Shown: positions 40,146 to 48,126 of the stretch, in pieces
How positions within the stretch are numbered: position 1 is the first letter of the stretch
Layout: each line of letters opens with the position of its first letter
Origin: Streptomyces sp. GESEQ-4
GTDB taxonomy: Bacteria > Actinomycetota > Actinomycetes > Streptomycetales > Streptomycetaceae
Reading direction: 5' to 3'
DNA length: 64,000 bases
Assembly (NCBI RefSeq): GCF_017948455.1
Contig: NZ_JAFFSU010000002.1
Coordinates: 62,001-126,000 of the forward strand
The notes under the pieces: generated by a model
What the model saw: the letters and a program-made list of their open reading frames with translations, nothing else
The model's database searches: none
What the model was told of the DNA's origin: nothing
Program-made: the position numbers and the translations under genes

Positions 40146-40192
40146 CGTGGCTGGCCACATAATGAACGTACCAGCAATCACGTGGCTAGCCA
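40146..40192. promoter_or_regulatory. Paired operators of the MarR redox cluster
   Basis: CGTGGCTGGCCA (40146-40157) and CGTGGCTAGCCA (40181-40192) share a TGGCT-GCCA dyad. The second contains the perfect palindrome TGGCTAGCCA. Offset is 35 bp. Both lie just upstream of the first gene of the cluster. Confidence 0.7.
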
Positions 40193-40249
40193 AGTATTTG
40201 CGGAAGTGGGGCCGAGTGCGGCGACCGCCCGCAGGTCACCCGCCGGCGG

Positions 40250-40774
40250 TCACAGCTCTTCCCGGTGTGCCGTGGCCAGCTCCGCATACATCGTGCCGTT
40301 GAGCGTGACGCCCTCCCGCTCCTCACCCGTCAACTCCCGCTTGACCTTCGCGGGAACCCCCGCGACCAGGGAACCGGGCGGCACCCGCATCCCCTGCGGC
40401 ACCAAAGCCTGCGCCGCGACCAAGGACCCGGCGCCGATCACCGCACCGTTCAGCACGGTCGCCCCCATCCCGATCAGGCAGTCGTCCTCGACGGTCGCCC
40501 CATGCACCACCGCGTTGTGCCCGACGGACACCCGTGCACCGATGCTCACGGGGAAACCGGGATCGGCATGCAACGTGCAGTTGTCCTGGATATTGCTCTG
40601 AGCCCCGACAGAGATCCGCTCCACGTCACCGCGTACCACCGCGCCGTACCAAACGCTCGCCCCGGCCTCCAGCGTCACATCCCCGATCACCGTGGACGTG
40701 GGCGCTACGAAAGCCTCCGTGTCGATCTTCGGCTCCCTGCCGCCGATGCCCTTGATCAGCGCTTTGTGCGTCAT
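40250..40774 (-). CDS. Gamma-carbonic-anhydrase-like protein (left-handed beta-helix)
   Basis: A 174-residue hexapeptide-repeat protein of the gamma-CA/YrdA group: FVAPTSTVIGDVTLEAGASV, WYGAVVRGDVERISVGAQSN, IQDNCTLHADPG, VSVGHNAVVHGATVEDDCLI. The His residues of IQDNCTLHAD and VGHNAVVHG are the metal ligands of the family. Zn or Fe binding is likely. Catalysis of CO2 hydration is not established for such short forms. AGGAGA lies seven bases before the ATG. Confidence 0.92.
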   Translation of the reverse strand: MTHKALIKGIGGREPKIDTEAFVAPTSTVIGDVTLEAGASVWYGAVVRGDVERISVGAQSNIQDNCTLHADPGFPVSIGARVSVGHNAVVHGATVEDDCLIGMGATVLNGAVIGAGSLVAAQALVPQGMRVPPGSLVAGVPAKVKRELTGEEREGVTLNGTMYAELATAHREEL

Positions 40775-40884
40775 CACCGTCTCCTGTCGTCCGGGGTACA
40801 CCGGCACGCTACCGCCGCCTGGTAGGGCGAAGATCACAGCCCCTCGGCGTCATCAGGGGGCTGAACGCTCAGTACGGTAAGCGG

Positions 40885-41649
40885 GTGCTCAAGCGCAAGA
40901 ACACGTTCTCGTCCTGGCGGCGCGGCCTCACGCAGCGCGCCGTCCACGCGGGCTGGGCGTGGGCGCAGCGCATGGGTTCGGTGACGGCCGAGAGTCCCGG
41001 CCGCTTCCACTTCGGCGCCATCGGCGAAGCCACCCGCCTCGCCTTCCCGCTCGGCACGGTCTTCGGCGAACCCTGGATCCACCTCGGATCCCACTGCATC
41101 GTCGGCGAGCAGGTGACCCTGACCGCCGGTCTGATGCCCGACCTGGATCTCGGCCCTGAGCCGATCCTGCGCATCGGGGACGGGGTGGTCCTGGGGCGCG
41201 GCAGCCATGTCATCGCCGACACGACGGTCACCATCGGCAGCGACTGCTACTTCGGGCCGTACGTCTATGTCACGTCCACGAACCACTCGTACGACGATCC
41301 GCACCAGCCCATCGGCAAGCAGTGGCCGCGGATGGAGCCGGTGGAGATTGGGCCGGGCTGCTGGATCGGCACCGGCGCGGTGATCCTGCCCGGCGCCCGG
41401 ATCGGCCGGAACGTCGTGGTGGCGGCGGGGGCGGTCGTGCGAGGTGTGGTGCCCGACCATGCCGTGGTGGCGGGTGCGCCCGCCCGGGTCGTACGACGCT
41501 GGACTCCCGGTGAGGGCTGGCAGCCGCCGCTGAGGACCCCCGCGCCGGTGCCGATTCCGGACGGCGTCACGCCCGAACAGTTGCTGGCGCTGGGGGAGTT
41601 GGACGAGGAGGCCGCGGCCAGGCTCGCTCAACTGGACGCCGAAGCCTGA
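40885..41649 (+). CDS. Left-handed beta-helix acyltransferase-like protein
   Basis: A 254-residue protein with an N-terminal helical segment, then hexapeptide repeats: WIHLGSHCIVGEQVTLTAGL, ILRIGDGVVLGRGSHVIADT, VYVTSTNHSYDDPHQPIGKQ (catalytic-His-like segment), WIGTGAVILPGARIGRNVVV. It resembles O-acetyltransferases that modify sugars. TACGGT six bases before the GTG suggests a leaderless transcript. It is divergent from the gamma-CA gene, with convergent EamA 10 bases downstream. The acceptor is unknown. Confidence 0.88.
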   Translation: MLKRKNTFSSWRRGLTQRAVHAGWAWAQRMGSVTAESPGRFHFGAIGEATRLAFPLGTVFGEPWIHLGSHCIVGEQVTLTAGLMPDLDLGPEPILRIGDGVVLGRGSHVIADTTVTIGSDCYFGPYVYVTSTNHSYDDPHQPIGKQWPRMEPVEIGPGCWIGTGAVILPGARIGRNVVVAAGAVVRGVVPDHAVVAGAPARVVRRWTPGEGWQPPLRTPAPVPIPDGVTPEQLLALGELDEEAAARLAQLDAEA

Positions 41650-41659
41650 GTGCTCCCGC

Positions 41660-42517
41660 TCAGCCCGTCGCCAGCAGCAGCGTGCCGACCAGAGCGAGGC
41701 CCGCGCCGGCCGCCTGGATCGTGCGCAGCCGTTCGCTGAGGAAGCCGCGTGCGGCCAGGGCGGTCACCACGGGGTAGAGCGAGGCGAGTACCGCGGCCAC
41801 GGTGACCGGGCCGTGCTGGGCGGCGATCGAGTAGGTGCCGTTCGCCGCGACGTCCGCCAGCCCGACGAAGGCCAGTGCGGGCAGCGATGCCCACAGGAAG
41901 CCGCCCTCCGGGACGGCCGCGGCGCCCTTCTTCACGGAGACGTACAACGCGAGGCCGCCCGCCGCCATGTTCGTCACGCGCTGCACGAAGAGGGCGAGGA
42001 AGAGACCGGTGATCGTCGTCGACGCCTCCGCGATCAGCGCGAACACCGTGCCGAAGCCCAGCGCCGCGATCAGCGTGAGCAGGATGGCCTGGCGCTGCAC
42101 CGGCGCGCCCCTGAGCTGCGGTCCGCCGGCGAGGACGACGCCGAGGACGGCGACCGCGACCCCCGCGACCTGCACCGGGCCGGGCCGCTCACCGAGGAAG
42201 AGCCCGACGCCGACCGGGACGGCGACGCCCAGTGTGCCGAGCGGGGAGACCACGCCCATCGGCCCGAGCGACAGTGCCTTGTAGAAGCAGAGGAGGGCGA
42301 CCGGTCCGACCAGTCCGGCCGCGACGGCGAACCACAGCAGCGGACCGGCTTCGCTCCAGGCGCCCGTGGCCACCACGATCACGCCGAGCACCGCGGCCGC
42401 GATCGTCTGCGAGACGACGACCACGGTGAGCGCCGGGGTGCGTCGGGTCAGCAGTCCGCCGCCGAAGTCGGCCAGCCCCCACAACAGGCTGCTGGCCAGG
42501 GCGAAGAATGCTGTCAC
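41660..42517 (-). CDS. EamA/DMT-family transporter
   Basis: A 285-residue permease with about ten helices in two EamA repeats: VTAFFALASSLLWGLADFGG, LLCFYKALSLGPMGVVSPLG, and in the second half TYSIAAQHGPVTVAAVLASL. DMT carriers export amino acids, nucleosides or drugs. GAGGG precedes GTG 42517. It is divergent from an XRE-cupin regulator, with a pair of AGTTC-N3-GAAC sites between, so it is probably repressed by that regulator. Confidence 0.9.
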   Translation of the reverse strand: MTAFFALASSLLWGLADFGGGLLTRRTPALTVVVVSQTIAAAVLGVIVVATGAWSEAGPLLWFAVAAGLVGPVALLCFYKALSLGPMGVVSPLGTLGVAVPVGVGLFLGERPGPVQVAGVAVAVLGVVLAGGPQLRGAPVQRQAILLTLIAALGFGTVFALIAEASTTITGLFLALFVQRVTNMAAGGLALYVSVKKGAAAVPEGGFLWASLPALAFVGLADVAANGTYSIAAQHGPVTVAAVLASLYPVVTALAARGFLSERLRTIQAAGAGLALVGTLLLATG

Positions 42518-42534
42518 GGGTACCCTCGCAGTAC

Positions 42535-42590
42535 AGTTCGGTGAACACGTCAGGTGCGTCGGTTGCACCCCCACCGTAGTTCAACGAACT
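42535..42590. promoter_or_regulatory. Paired operators between EamA and the XRE-cupin gene
   Basis: AGTTC-GGT-GAACA (42535-42547) and AGTTC-AAC-GAACT (42578-42590), 43 bp centre to centre, about four helical turns. A further GAAC half-site follows the second (42592-42595). Likely bound by the divergent XRE regulator to control both genes. Confidence 0.75.
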
Positions 42591-42633
42591 GAACGCTGTC
42601 ATCCAGAATATTGGCCTAGATGTTGGACGGAAT

Positions 42634-43206
42634 GTGTCGGACCTCGACCTGCTGACCCAATCCCTGGCGCGCAACGTCAAGCACTGGCGCTCGGTGCGCG
42701 GCTACACCCTGGACGTGCTCGCCGCCCGGTCCGGCGTCAGCCGCGGCATGCTCATCCAGATCGAGCAGGCCCGCACCAATCCCAGCCTCGGCACGGTCGT
42801 CAAGATCGGCGACGCCCTCGGGATCAGCATCACCACCCTCCTCGACTACGAGCAGGGCCCGAAGGTCCGTATCGTCCCCGCCGAGCAGGCCGTACGGCTG
42901 TGGCACACCGACGCCGGCAGCTACAACATGCTCCTCGCGGGCACCGAGGCCCCCGGCCCGCTGGAGCTGTGGAGGTGGTTCCTGATGCCGGGTGAGAGCA
43001 GCCCTTCGGATCCGCATCCCACCGGCACGGTCGAGTTGCTGCACGTCACGGAAGGCGAGCTCACGCTCACGGTCGACGGCGTGGACTACCAGATCCCGGC
43101 CGGTTCGAGCGCCTCCTTCGAGGCCAACACCCCGCACGTGTACGGCAATACGGGCAAGGCGCCGATGCGCATGGTCATGGCGGTCTCGGTCCCGCCCGTG
43201 CACTGA
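42634..43206 (+). CDS. XRE-family regulator with cupin domain
   Basis: A 190-residue protein: N-terminal HTH (GYTLDVLAARSGVSRGMLIQ, then IEQARTNPSLGTVVKIGDAL) and C-terminal cupin (GTVELLHVTEGELTLTVDGV, DYQIPAGSSASFEANTPHVY). Such regulators, MppR/PuuR-like in layout, often control a neighbouring transporter or amine/amino-acid pathway, sensing through the cupin. GTG start with GGACGGA upstream. Divergent from EamA, with the operator pair at 42535-42590. Confidence 0.92.
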   Translation: MSDLDLLTQSLARNVKHWRSVRGYTLDVLAARSGVSRGMLIQIEQARTNPSLGTVVKIGDALGISITTLLDYEQGPKVRIVPAEQAVRLWHTDAGSYNMLLAGTEAPGPLELWRWFLMPGESSPSDPHPTGTVELLHVTEGELTLTVDGVDYQIPAGSSASFEANTPHVYGNTGKAPMRMVMAVSVPPVH

Positions 43207-43229
43207 GACGGCCCTGTTACCGTGCGGTC

Positions 43230-43790
43230 ATGGACGCACCCATCGGACACTTCGACACCGCCGCCCCGGCCCCCGACTCCCTCGACGAGCTGACCCGCCC
43301 GGTCGCCGACGCCGTACGCCACTGGAGCGGCAGCGTCCCCGCCGACCAGATCGTCTACGTCGACACCGACCCGGAGTGGGCCGACACCGCCGTCTTCGTG
43401 GAGCACTACGGCCGGGAGCTGCTGGAGCAGTCGGCGAACTGCGTGGTCGTCGCGGGCAAGCGCGGCGGCGAGACCACGCTCGCCGCCTGTGTGGTCCTGT
43501 CCACCGCCCGGGTCGACGTCAACGGCGTCGTCCGCCGCCAACTCGGCGCGCGCAAGGCCTCGTTCGCGTCGATGGACACCGCGACCGGCGAGACCGGCAT
43601 GGAGTACGGCGGCATCACCCCGATCGGACTGCCCGCCGACTGGCCGGTGTTGGTGGACTCGGCCGTCGTCGACCTGCCGTACGTCCTGGTCGGCAGCGGG
43701 CGCCGACGCGGCAAGCTGCTGGTACCGGGGAAGGCGTTCGCCGAGCTGCCGGGAGCCGTGGTCCTGGAGGGGCTGGGCGTTCCGGTGTGA
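43230..43790 (+). CDS. YbaK/EbsC-family aminoacyl-tRNA deacylase-like protein
   Basis: A 186-residue YbaK/prolyl-tRNA-editing-fold protein: VVVAGKRGGETTLAACVVLS, VNGVVRRQLGARKASFASMD (the conserved Lys of the editing pocket), YGGITPIGLPADWPVLVDSA. It may deacylate mischarged tRNA. TACCGT six bases before the ATG gives the leaderless geometry. It lies 23 bases after the XRE gene, yet appears to have its own promoter. Confidence 0.88.
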   Translation: MDAPIGHFDTAAPAPDSLDELTRPVADAVRHWSGSVPADQIVYVDTDPEWADTAVFVEHYGRELLEQSANCVVVAGKRGGETTLAACVVLSTARVDVNGVVRRQLGARKASFASMDTATGETGMEYGGITPIGLPADWPVLVDSAVVDLPYVLVGSGRRRGKLLVPGKAFAELPGAVVLEGLGVPV

Positions 43791-43793
43791 CGG

Positions 43794-44825
43794 TCAGGTG
43801 TGGTGGGCCAGCGTCAGATGCGGATCCGCCTCGCCCGGGACCGGCGCCGGATCGGCGTGCACCAGGGCCGCGGTGAGCCGCGGAACGGCATGCAGCAGCG
43901 CGTGTTCGGCGTTCACCGCGACGGCATGTGCCTGACGTACCGTCACATCACCGTCCACGACGACCGCCACCTCGGCCCGCAGCCGATGCCCGATCCAGCG
44001 CAGCCGCAGCTCACCCACCTCACGCACGCCCGGCACCTCCCGCAGTGCCCGCTCGGCCCGGTCCACCAGAGCCGGGTCGACGGCGTCCATCACGCGCCGG
44101 AACACCTCCCGTGCCGCGTCGCGCAGCACCAGCGTGATCGCGGCCGTGATCGCCAACCCCACGATCGGGTCGGCGAGTTGCCAGCCCAGCGCGGCGCCCC
44201 CGGCACCCAACAGCACGGCCAGTGAGGTGAATCCGTCCGTACGGGCATGGAGTCCGTCCGCGACCAGTGCGGCCGAGCCGATCTCACGCCCGACCCTGAT
44301 CCGGTAGCGGGCCACCCACTCGTTGCCCGCGAATCCGACCAGGGCGGCCACGGCGACCGCCGGAATGTGCGCGACGGGCCGCGGGTCGATCAGCCGCTCG
44401 ATCGCCGTCCACCCCGCGAAGGCCGCGGACGCGGCGATGGTCAGCACGATCGCGATGCCCGCCAGATCCTCGGCGCGTCCATAGCCGTAGGTGAACCGCC
44501 GCGTGGCCGCACGCCGGCCCAGCAGGAAGGCGATCCCGAGCGGTACGGCGGTCAGCGCGTCCGCGGTGTTGTGCACTGTGTCGCCGAGCAGCGCGACCGA
44601 ACCGGACATCGCCACCACGAACGCCTGCGCCAGCGCCGTCACCCCCAGCACCGCCAGCGAGACCCACAGTGCCCGCATGCCGCGCGCGGAGGACTCCAGG
44701 GCGGAGTCGAGCTTGTCGGCGGTCTCGTGGGAGTGGGGGGTGAGGAGGTGCGTCAGACGGTGGCGGAGGGAGTGCTTGTGCGTGTGGGGGGTGCCGTGGT
44801 GCTCGTGGTGGTGCCCGTCGCTCAC
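43794..44825 (-). CDS. Cation diffusion facilitator (metal efflux)
   Basis: A 343-residue CDF transporter. A His-rich cytoplasmic start (SDGHHHEHHGTPHTHKHSLR) is followed by six helices with GDTVHNTADALTAVPLGIAF and LVADGLHARTDGFTSLAVLL (the two HxxxD metal sites), then a C-terminal metallochaperone-like domain. GTG 44825 has GGGGA five bases ahead. ATG 44858 and a leaderless GTG 44870 are alternatives in the same frame. It exports Zn, Co or Ni and is divergent from an ArsR sensor with overlapping promoters, like the KmtR/cdf pair of mycobacteria. Confidence 0.92.
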   Translation of the reverse strand: MSDGHHHEHHGTPHTHKHSLRHRLTHLLTPHSHETADKLDSALESSARGMRALWVSLAVLGVTALAQAFVVAMSGSVALLGDTVHNTADALTAVPLGIAFLLGRRAATRRFTYGYGRAEDLAGIAIVLTIAASAAFAGWTAIERLIDPRPVAHIPAVAVAALVGFAGNEWVARYRIRVGREIGSAALVADGLHARTDGFTSLAVLLGAGGAALGWQLADPIVGLAITAAITLVLRDAAREVFRRVMDAVDPALVDRAERALREVPGVREVGELRLRWIGHRLRAEVAVVVDGDVTVRQAHAVAVNAEHALLHAVPRLTAALVHADPAPVPGEADPHLTLAHHT

Positions 44826-44875
44826 GAGGGTCCCCTTCCGTTGCGTGCTGGTGGACATCTTCCCGTCCACGACGC

Positions 44876-44897
44876 CATTATGTGCGTATGAGCGCAC
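44876..44897. promoter_or_regulatory. Overlapping divergent -10 boxes and ArsR operator-like dyad
   Basis: CATTAT (44876-44881, plus) ends six bases before the arsR-like ATG 44888. Read on the minus strand, CATAAT (44877-44882) ends six bases before GTG 44870 of the CDF frame. The dyad GTGCG-N6-CGCAC (44882-44897) overlaps both start points, ideal for repressing both genes. Confidence 0.6.
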
Positions 44898-45247
44898 GCA
44901 TGCACCTGTCACCTGCGCACCATGCGCATCCGCGCACCCCCGGCGAGGAACAGTTCGCACTCGCCGCCGAGATCCTGGCGCTGCTCGGCGACCGCACCCG
45001 GCTCGCGCTGCTGCACGCCCTGAGGGAAGGGGAGGCCGATGTCACGACGCTGACGGAGGCGTGCGGGGCGGCGCGGCCGGCGGTGAGCCAGCACCTGGCC
45101 AGGCTGCGGCTCGCGGGGCTGGTGAACACGCGGAAGGAGGGGCGCCGGGTGATCTACTCGCTGCGTGACGGGCATCTGCGCCGGCTCGTGGACGAGGCGC
45201 TGAACGTGGCCGATCACCGGCTCAGCGACCGGCCTGTGCATGACTGA
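44888..45247 (+). CDS. ArsR-family metal-sensing repressor
   Basis: A 119-residue ArsR/SmtB protein: LAAEILALLGDRTRLALLHA, HTH DVTTLTEACGAARPAVSQHL, wing TRKEGRRVIYSLRDGHLRRL. The His-rich N-terminus (HLSPAHHAHP) and C-terminal DHRLSDRPVHD with His residues resemble KmtR/NmtR-type Ni/Co sensors rather than the Cys-based ArsR site. The predicted mRNA is leaderless at ATG 44888. Divergent CDF is the obvious target. Confidence 0.9.
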   Translation: MSARMHLSPAHHAHPRTPGEEQFALAAEILALLGDRTRLALLHALREGEADVTTLTEACGAARPAVSQHLARLRLAGLVNTRKEGRRVIYSLRDGHLRRLVDEALNVADHRLSDRPVHD

Positions 45248-45259
45248 ACTCGGTAACCG

Positions 45260-46483
45260 TCAGCCGCTGGTATTCAGTCCCAGATAGCCCTCCGCGAACG
45301 CCGCCGCCGCGAGGCGTGATTCGAAGAGGCGGTGCAGCCGGGCGCGGGTGGTGCCCGCGCGGTACGGGTCGCCGGACGAGGTGCCGTGGTAGACCTCGGA
45401 GAGCCACTGCGAGAACTCCGCGTAGTCCCAGGCACGGCTCACGCAGGCCGCCGAATAGCCGTCGAGGCCGCTGTCGTCGCCCTTCGTGAGGTGGGCGGCG
45501 AGCGCGTCGCCGAGCAGGAAGGCGTCGTGCAGGGCGAGGTTCATGCCCTTCGCCGCGATCGGTGCGGTGAGGTGGGCCGCGTCGCCCGCCAGGTACAGCC
45601 GCCCGAACACCATCGGCTCGACCACGTAGTTGTGCATGTCGAGGACGCGTTTCTCGATCAGTCGCCCTTCGGTGAGCGGCGGGGCGCCGGCCGCGCCGAG
45701 CCGCGCCTGCAGCTCGGACCAGACCCTGTCGTGGGGCCAGTTCTCCGGGTCGTCGCCGGGCGGGCACTCCAGGTAGTAGCGGGTGACCTCGGGGCTGCGG
45801 GCCATGTGTCCGGCGAAGCCGCCCGGATGCATGCCGAACAGCACGCAGTCCGCCGACTGCGGGGCCTCGGCGAGCAGCGCCAGCCACCCGATGCCGTAGT
45901 CGTGGCGCGCGATCCGGGTCCGGTCGGCCGGCAGTGCGGTCCGGGTCACTCCGCGCGCCCCGTCGCAGCCCGCGACGAAGTCGCAGTGCAGGACCTGCCG
46001 TTGACCGCTCTCGGGGCAGAGGTACGACACCGACGGCCGGTCCGAGTCCAGGTCGTGCAACTTGACGTCCCGCACACCGAAGCGGATGGCGCCGCCCCGC
46101 ACGTCCGCGTACTCGCGCACCAGGTCCGTCACCAGCAACGGCTGCGGATAGACGAAGTGATGCTGCCCCGTCAGCTCGCCGTACGAGAACCGGAACCGCT
46201 CACCGGCGAAGCGGAACTCGCACTCGGTGTGCAGCTGGGCCCGCTCCAGCAGGTTCGCGGCGAGTCCGCGCCGTTCCAGGGCGCGTACGGCCCACTCCTC
46301 GATGACTCCGGCCCGCGGCCGGCGCTCGATGAACTCCCGTGTCTCGGTCTCCAGGACCACACAGTCGACGGAGGCGGCCCGCAGGACGTTGCCGAGGGCC
46401 AGCCCGGCGGGCCCGGCGCCCACGATGACGACCGGAAAGCGTTGCGGGGCGGGGGAGTTGGCGTGGGGGGCGGCGAAGGTCAC
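45260..46483 (-). CDS. pobA: 4-hydroxybenzoate 3-monooxygenase-like flavoprotein
   Basis: A 407-residue class A monooxygenase closest to PobA: FPVVIVGAGPAGLALGNVLR, RPRAGVIEEWAVRALERRGL, HFVYPQPLLVTDLVREYADV, CDGARGVTRTALP, and GDAAHLTAPIAAKGMNLALH. It would convert 4-hydroxybenzoate to protocatechuate, but no protocatechuate-pathway gene is adjacent, so the substrate may differ. CATAAT at 46490-46495 (minus) ends six bases before GTG 46483, so a leaderless start is likely. Confidence 0.87.
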   Translation of the reverse strand: MTFAAPHANSPAPQRFPVVIVGAGPAGLALGNVLRAASVDCVVLETETREFIERRPRAGVIEEWAVRALERRGLAANLLERAQLHTECEFRFAGERFRFSYGELTGQHHFVYPQPLLVTDLVREYADVRGGAIRFGVRDVKLHDLDSDRPSVSYLCPESGQRQVLHCDFVAGCDGARGVTRTALPADRTRIARHDYGIGWLALLAEAPQSADCVLFGMHPGGFAGHMARSPEVTRYYLECPPGDDPENWPHDRVWSELQARLGAAGAPPLTEGRLIEKRVLDMHNYVVEPMVFGRLYLAGDAAHLTAPIAAKGMNLALHDAFLLGDALAAHLTKGDDSGLDGYSAACVSRAWDYAEFSQWLSEVYHGTSSGDPYRAGTTRARLHRLFESRLAAAAFAEGYLGLNTSG

Positions 46484-46489
46484 CCGTGC

Positions 46490-46495
46490 ATTATG
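46490..46495 (-). promoter_or_regulatory. -10 box of the leaderless pobA-like gene
   Basis: CATAAT followed by six bases and then the GTG start. The geometry puts the transcription start on the G of the start codon. No matching -35 was found. Confidence 0.45.
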
Positions 46496-46553
46496 GGGCG
46501 CCGGGGCGCCGCGGCGGGAGTGCCGAGGCGATTCACGGCCGTATGCCCTGGCC

Positions 46554-47507
46554 TCACGGACGTATGTCCTGCGCGCAGCGGAAGCCCATGTGGCCGCTGG
46601 TGCTGTCGGGGGTGTTCGCGCTGCGGGCCGCGACGCGGTAGCGGTTGCAGTACGACCTGTGGCACATGTGTGAGCCGCCGCGGATGACCTTGGCGGTGCC
46701 GGAGCGGGGGCCGGTGGGGTTGGTGCGGTGCGCGGTCGTGTGGTCGGTGGCCCACCAGTCGGCGCACCACTCCCAGACGTTCCCGGAGACGTTGTGCAGG
46801 CCGAAGCCGTTGGGGTCGAAGGCGTCCACGGGCGCGGTGCCGCGGTAGCCGTCGTCGGCGGTGTTCTTCGTCGGGAAGGTGCCGCGCCAGATGTTGCAGC
46901 GGAACTCGCCGCCCGGGTTGAGCTCGTCGCCCCAGGGATAGCGCCGCTGCTCCAGTCCGCCGCGGGCCGCGTACTCCCACTCGGCTTCCGTGGGCAGCCG
47001 CTTGCCCGCCCAGGCCGCGTACGCCGCCGCGTCCTGCCACGACACATGCACCACCGGATGGTCGCCGCGGTCCTCCACCGTGCTGCCGGGCCCCTCCGGA
47101 CGCTGCCAGGTCGCGCCCTCGATCCCGCACCACCAGGGCGCCTGCTCCGGACGCGGGGCACCACGGCGCAGGGCGCCGGGCAGGAAACCCGCGAAGACGT
47201 ACGACCAGCCGAAGCGCTCGGCGTCGGTGGTGTGCCCGGTGTCGTCGACGAAGGCCGCGAACTGCTCGTTGGTCACCGCGCAGGCGTCGATACGGAACGC
47301 GTCCAGCCGCACCGCCCGCACCGGGCCCTCACCGTCGGCCGGGAACCCCTCGCTGTCCTCCGCGCCCATCAGGAACTCGCCGCCCGGCAGCGGCACCATG
47401 CCTTCCGCGGAGCCACCACTTGTCACCGTCGGCGGCGGCGCGGACAGCGCCACAGGCTGCGTCTGCCCGCGTCCCGACGGCGAGCAGCAGGGAGGAGACT
47501 CGTGCAT
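46554..47507 (-). CDS. Formylglycine-generating enzyme (sulfatase activator)
   Basis: A 317-residue FGE-sulfatase domain protein: MVPLPGGEFLMGAEDSEGFP, HPVVHVSWQDAAAYAAWAGK, RLPTEAEWEYAARGGLEQRR, NVSGNVWEWCADWW, and the active-site segment RGGSHMCHRSYCNRYRVAAR. Cys 282 and Cys 287 are spaced five apart, as in the copper-dependent streptomycete enzyme that converts Cys in the sulfatase CxPxR motif to formylglycine, so this looks catalytically active rather than a generic FGE-like protein. GAGGAA lies six bases before the ATG. No sulfatase is in the window. Confidence 0.92.
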   Translation of the reverse strand: MHESPPCCSPSGRGQTQPVALSAPPPTVTSGGSAEGMVPLPGGEFLMGAEDSEGFPADGEGPVRAVRLDAFRIDACAVTNEQFAAFVDDTGHTTDAERFGWSYVFAGFLPGALRRGAPRPEQAPWWCGIEGATWQRPEGPGSTVEDRGDHPVVHVSWQDAAAYAAWAGKRLPTEAEWEYAARGGLEQRRYPWGDELNPGGEFRCNIWRGTFPTKNTADDGYRGTAPVDAFDPNGFGLHNVSGNVWEWCADWWATDHTTAHRTNPTGPRSGTAKVIRGGSHMCHRSYCNRYRVAARSANTPDSTSGHMGFRCAQDIRP

Positions 47508-47551
47508 CTGTGTTCCTCGCGGTGAAGTGCGCCTTGGTACGCGTCCGGACC

Positions 47552-47959
47552 CTAACCCAGCCGGGGTATCTCGATCGCCGGGCACCGGTCCATCACCATC
47601 TCCAGGCCTGCCGCCCGGGTGCGGTCGTACGCCGCCTCGTCGATGACGCCGAGCTGGAACCAGACCGCCTGGGCGCCCTTCGCGACCGCCTCGTCGGCGA
47701 TGGCACCGGCGAGATCGCTGTTGACGAAGACGTCGACGACGTCGACCGGGAAGGGGATCGCTTCCAGGGACGGGTATCCCTGCTCCCCGTGGACCGTCTC
47801 GGCCTTCGGGTGGACGGGCACGATCCGCTTGCCGAAGCGCTGCAGTACGTCGGCGACGCCGTAGGCCGCGCGCCCCTGGTTGTTCGACAGGCCCACCACG
47901 GCCCAGGTGTCGCCGAGCTCGGTGAGGATCTTGCGGACCGTCGCTGCGTCGCCGTACAC
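47552..47959 (-). CDS. CoA-binding protein (YccU-like)
   Basis: A 135-residue Rossmann-like CoA-binding domain protein: TWAVVGLSNNQGRAAYGVAD, GKRIVPVHPKAETVHGEQGY, VDVVDVFVNSDLAGAIADEA, AVWFQLGVIDEAAYDRTRAA. This is the succinyl-CoA synthetase-like fold without a catalytic domain. GTG 47959 has AGGAGG six bases ahead and gives the usual family length. An ATG 18 bases upstream would place that SD inside the gene. Confidence 0.9.
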   Translation of the reverse strand: MYGDAATVRKILTELGDTWAVVGLSNNQGRAAYGVADVLQRFGKRIVPVHPKAETVHGEQGYPSLEAIPFPVDVVDVFVNSDLAGAIADEAVAKGAQAVWFQLGVIDEAAYDRTRAAGLEMVMDRCPAIEIPRLG

Positions 47960-48126
47960 CGCTGGCCTCCTGGGCATTGAAGAAGAGCTGTCGTAGCGCA
48001 CAACGGGTGAGGCGGCGCCGTGATTCCCGTTCCCGGCCGACTCACGCGCCCCCTTGATTGCCGCCATAGGGTCCGGATTTCGCGCCGGACCCTGCGCACG
48101 GCCCTCCGTCCGCCTACGCTCACCCC

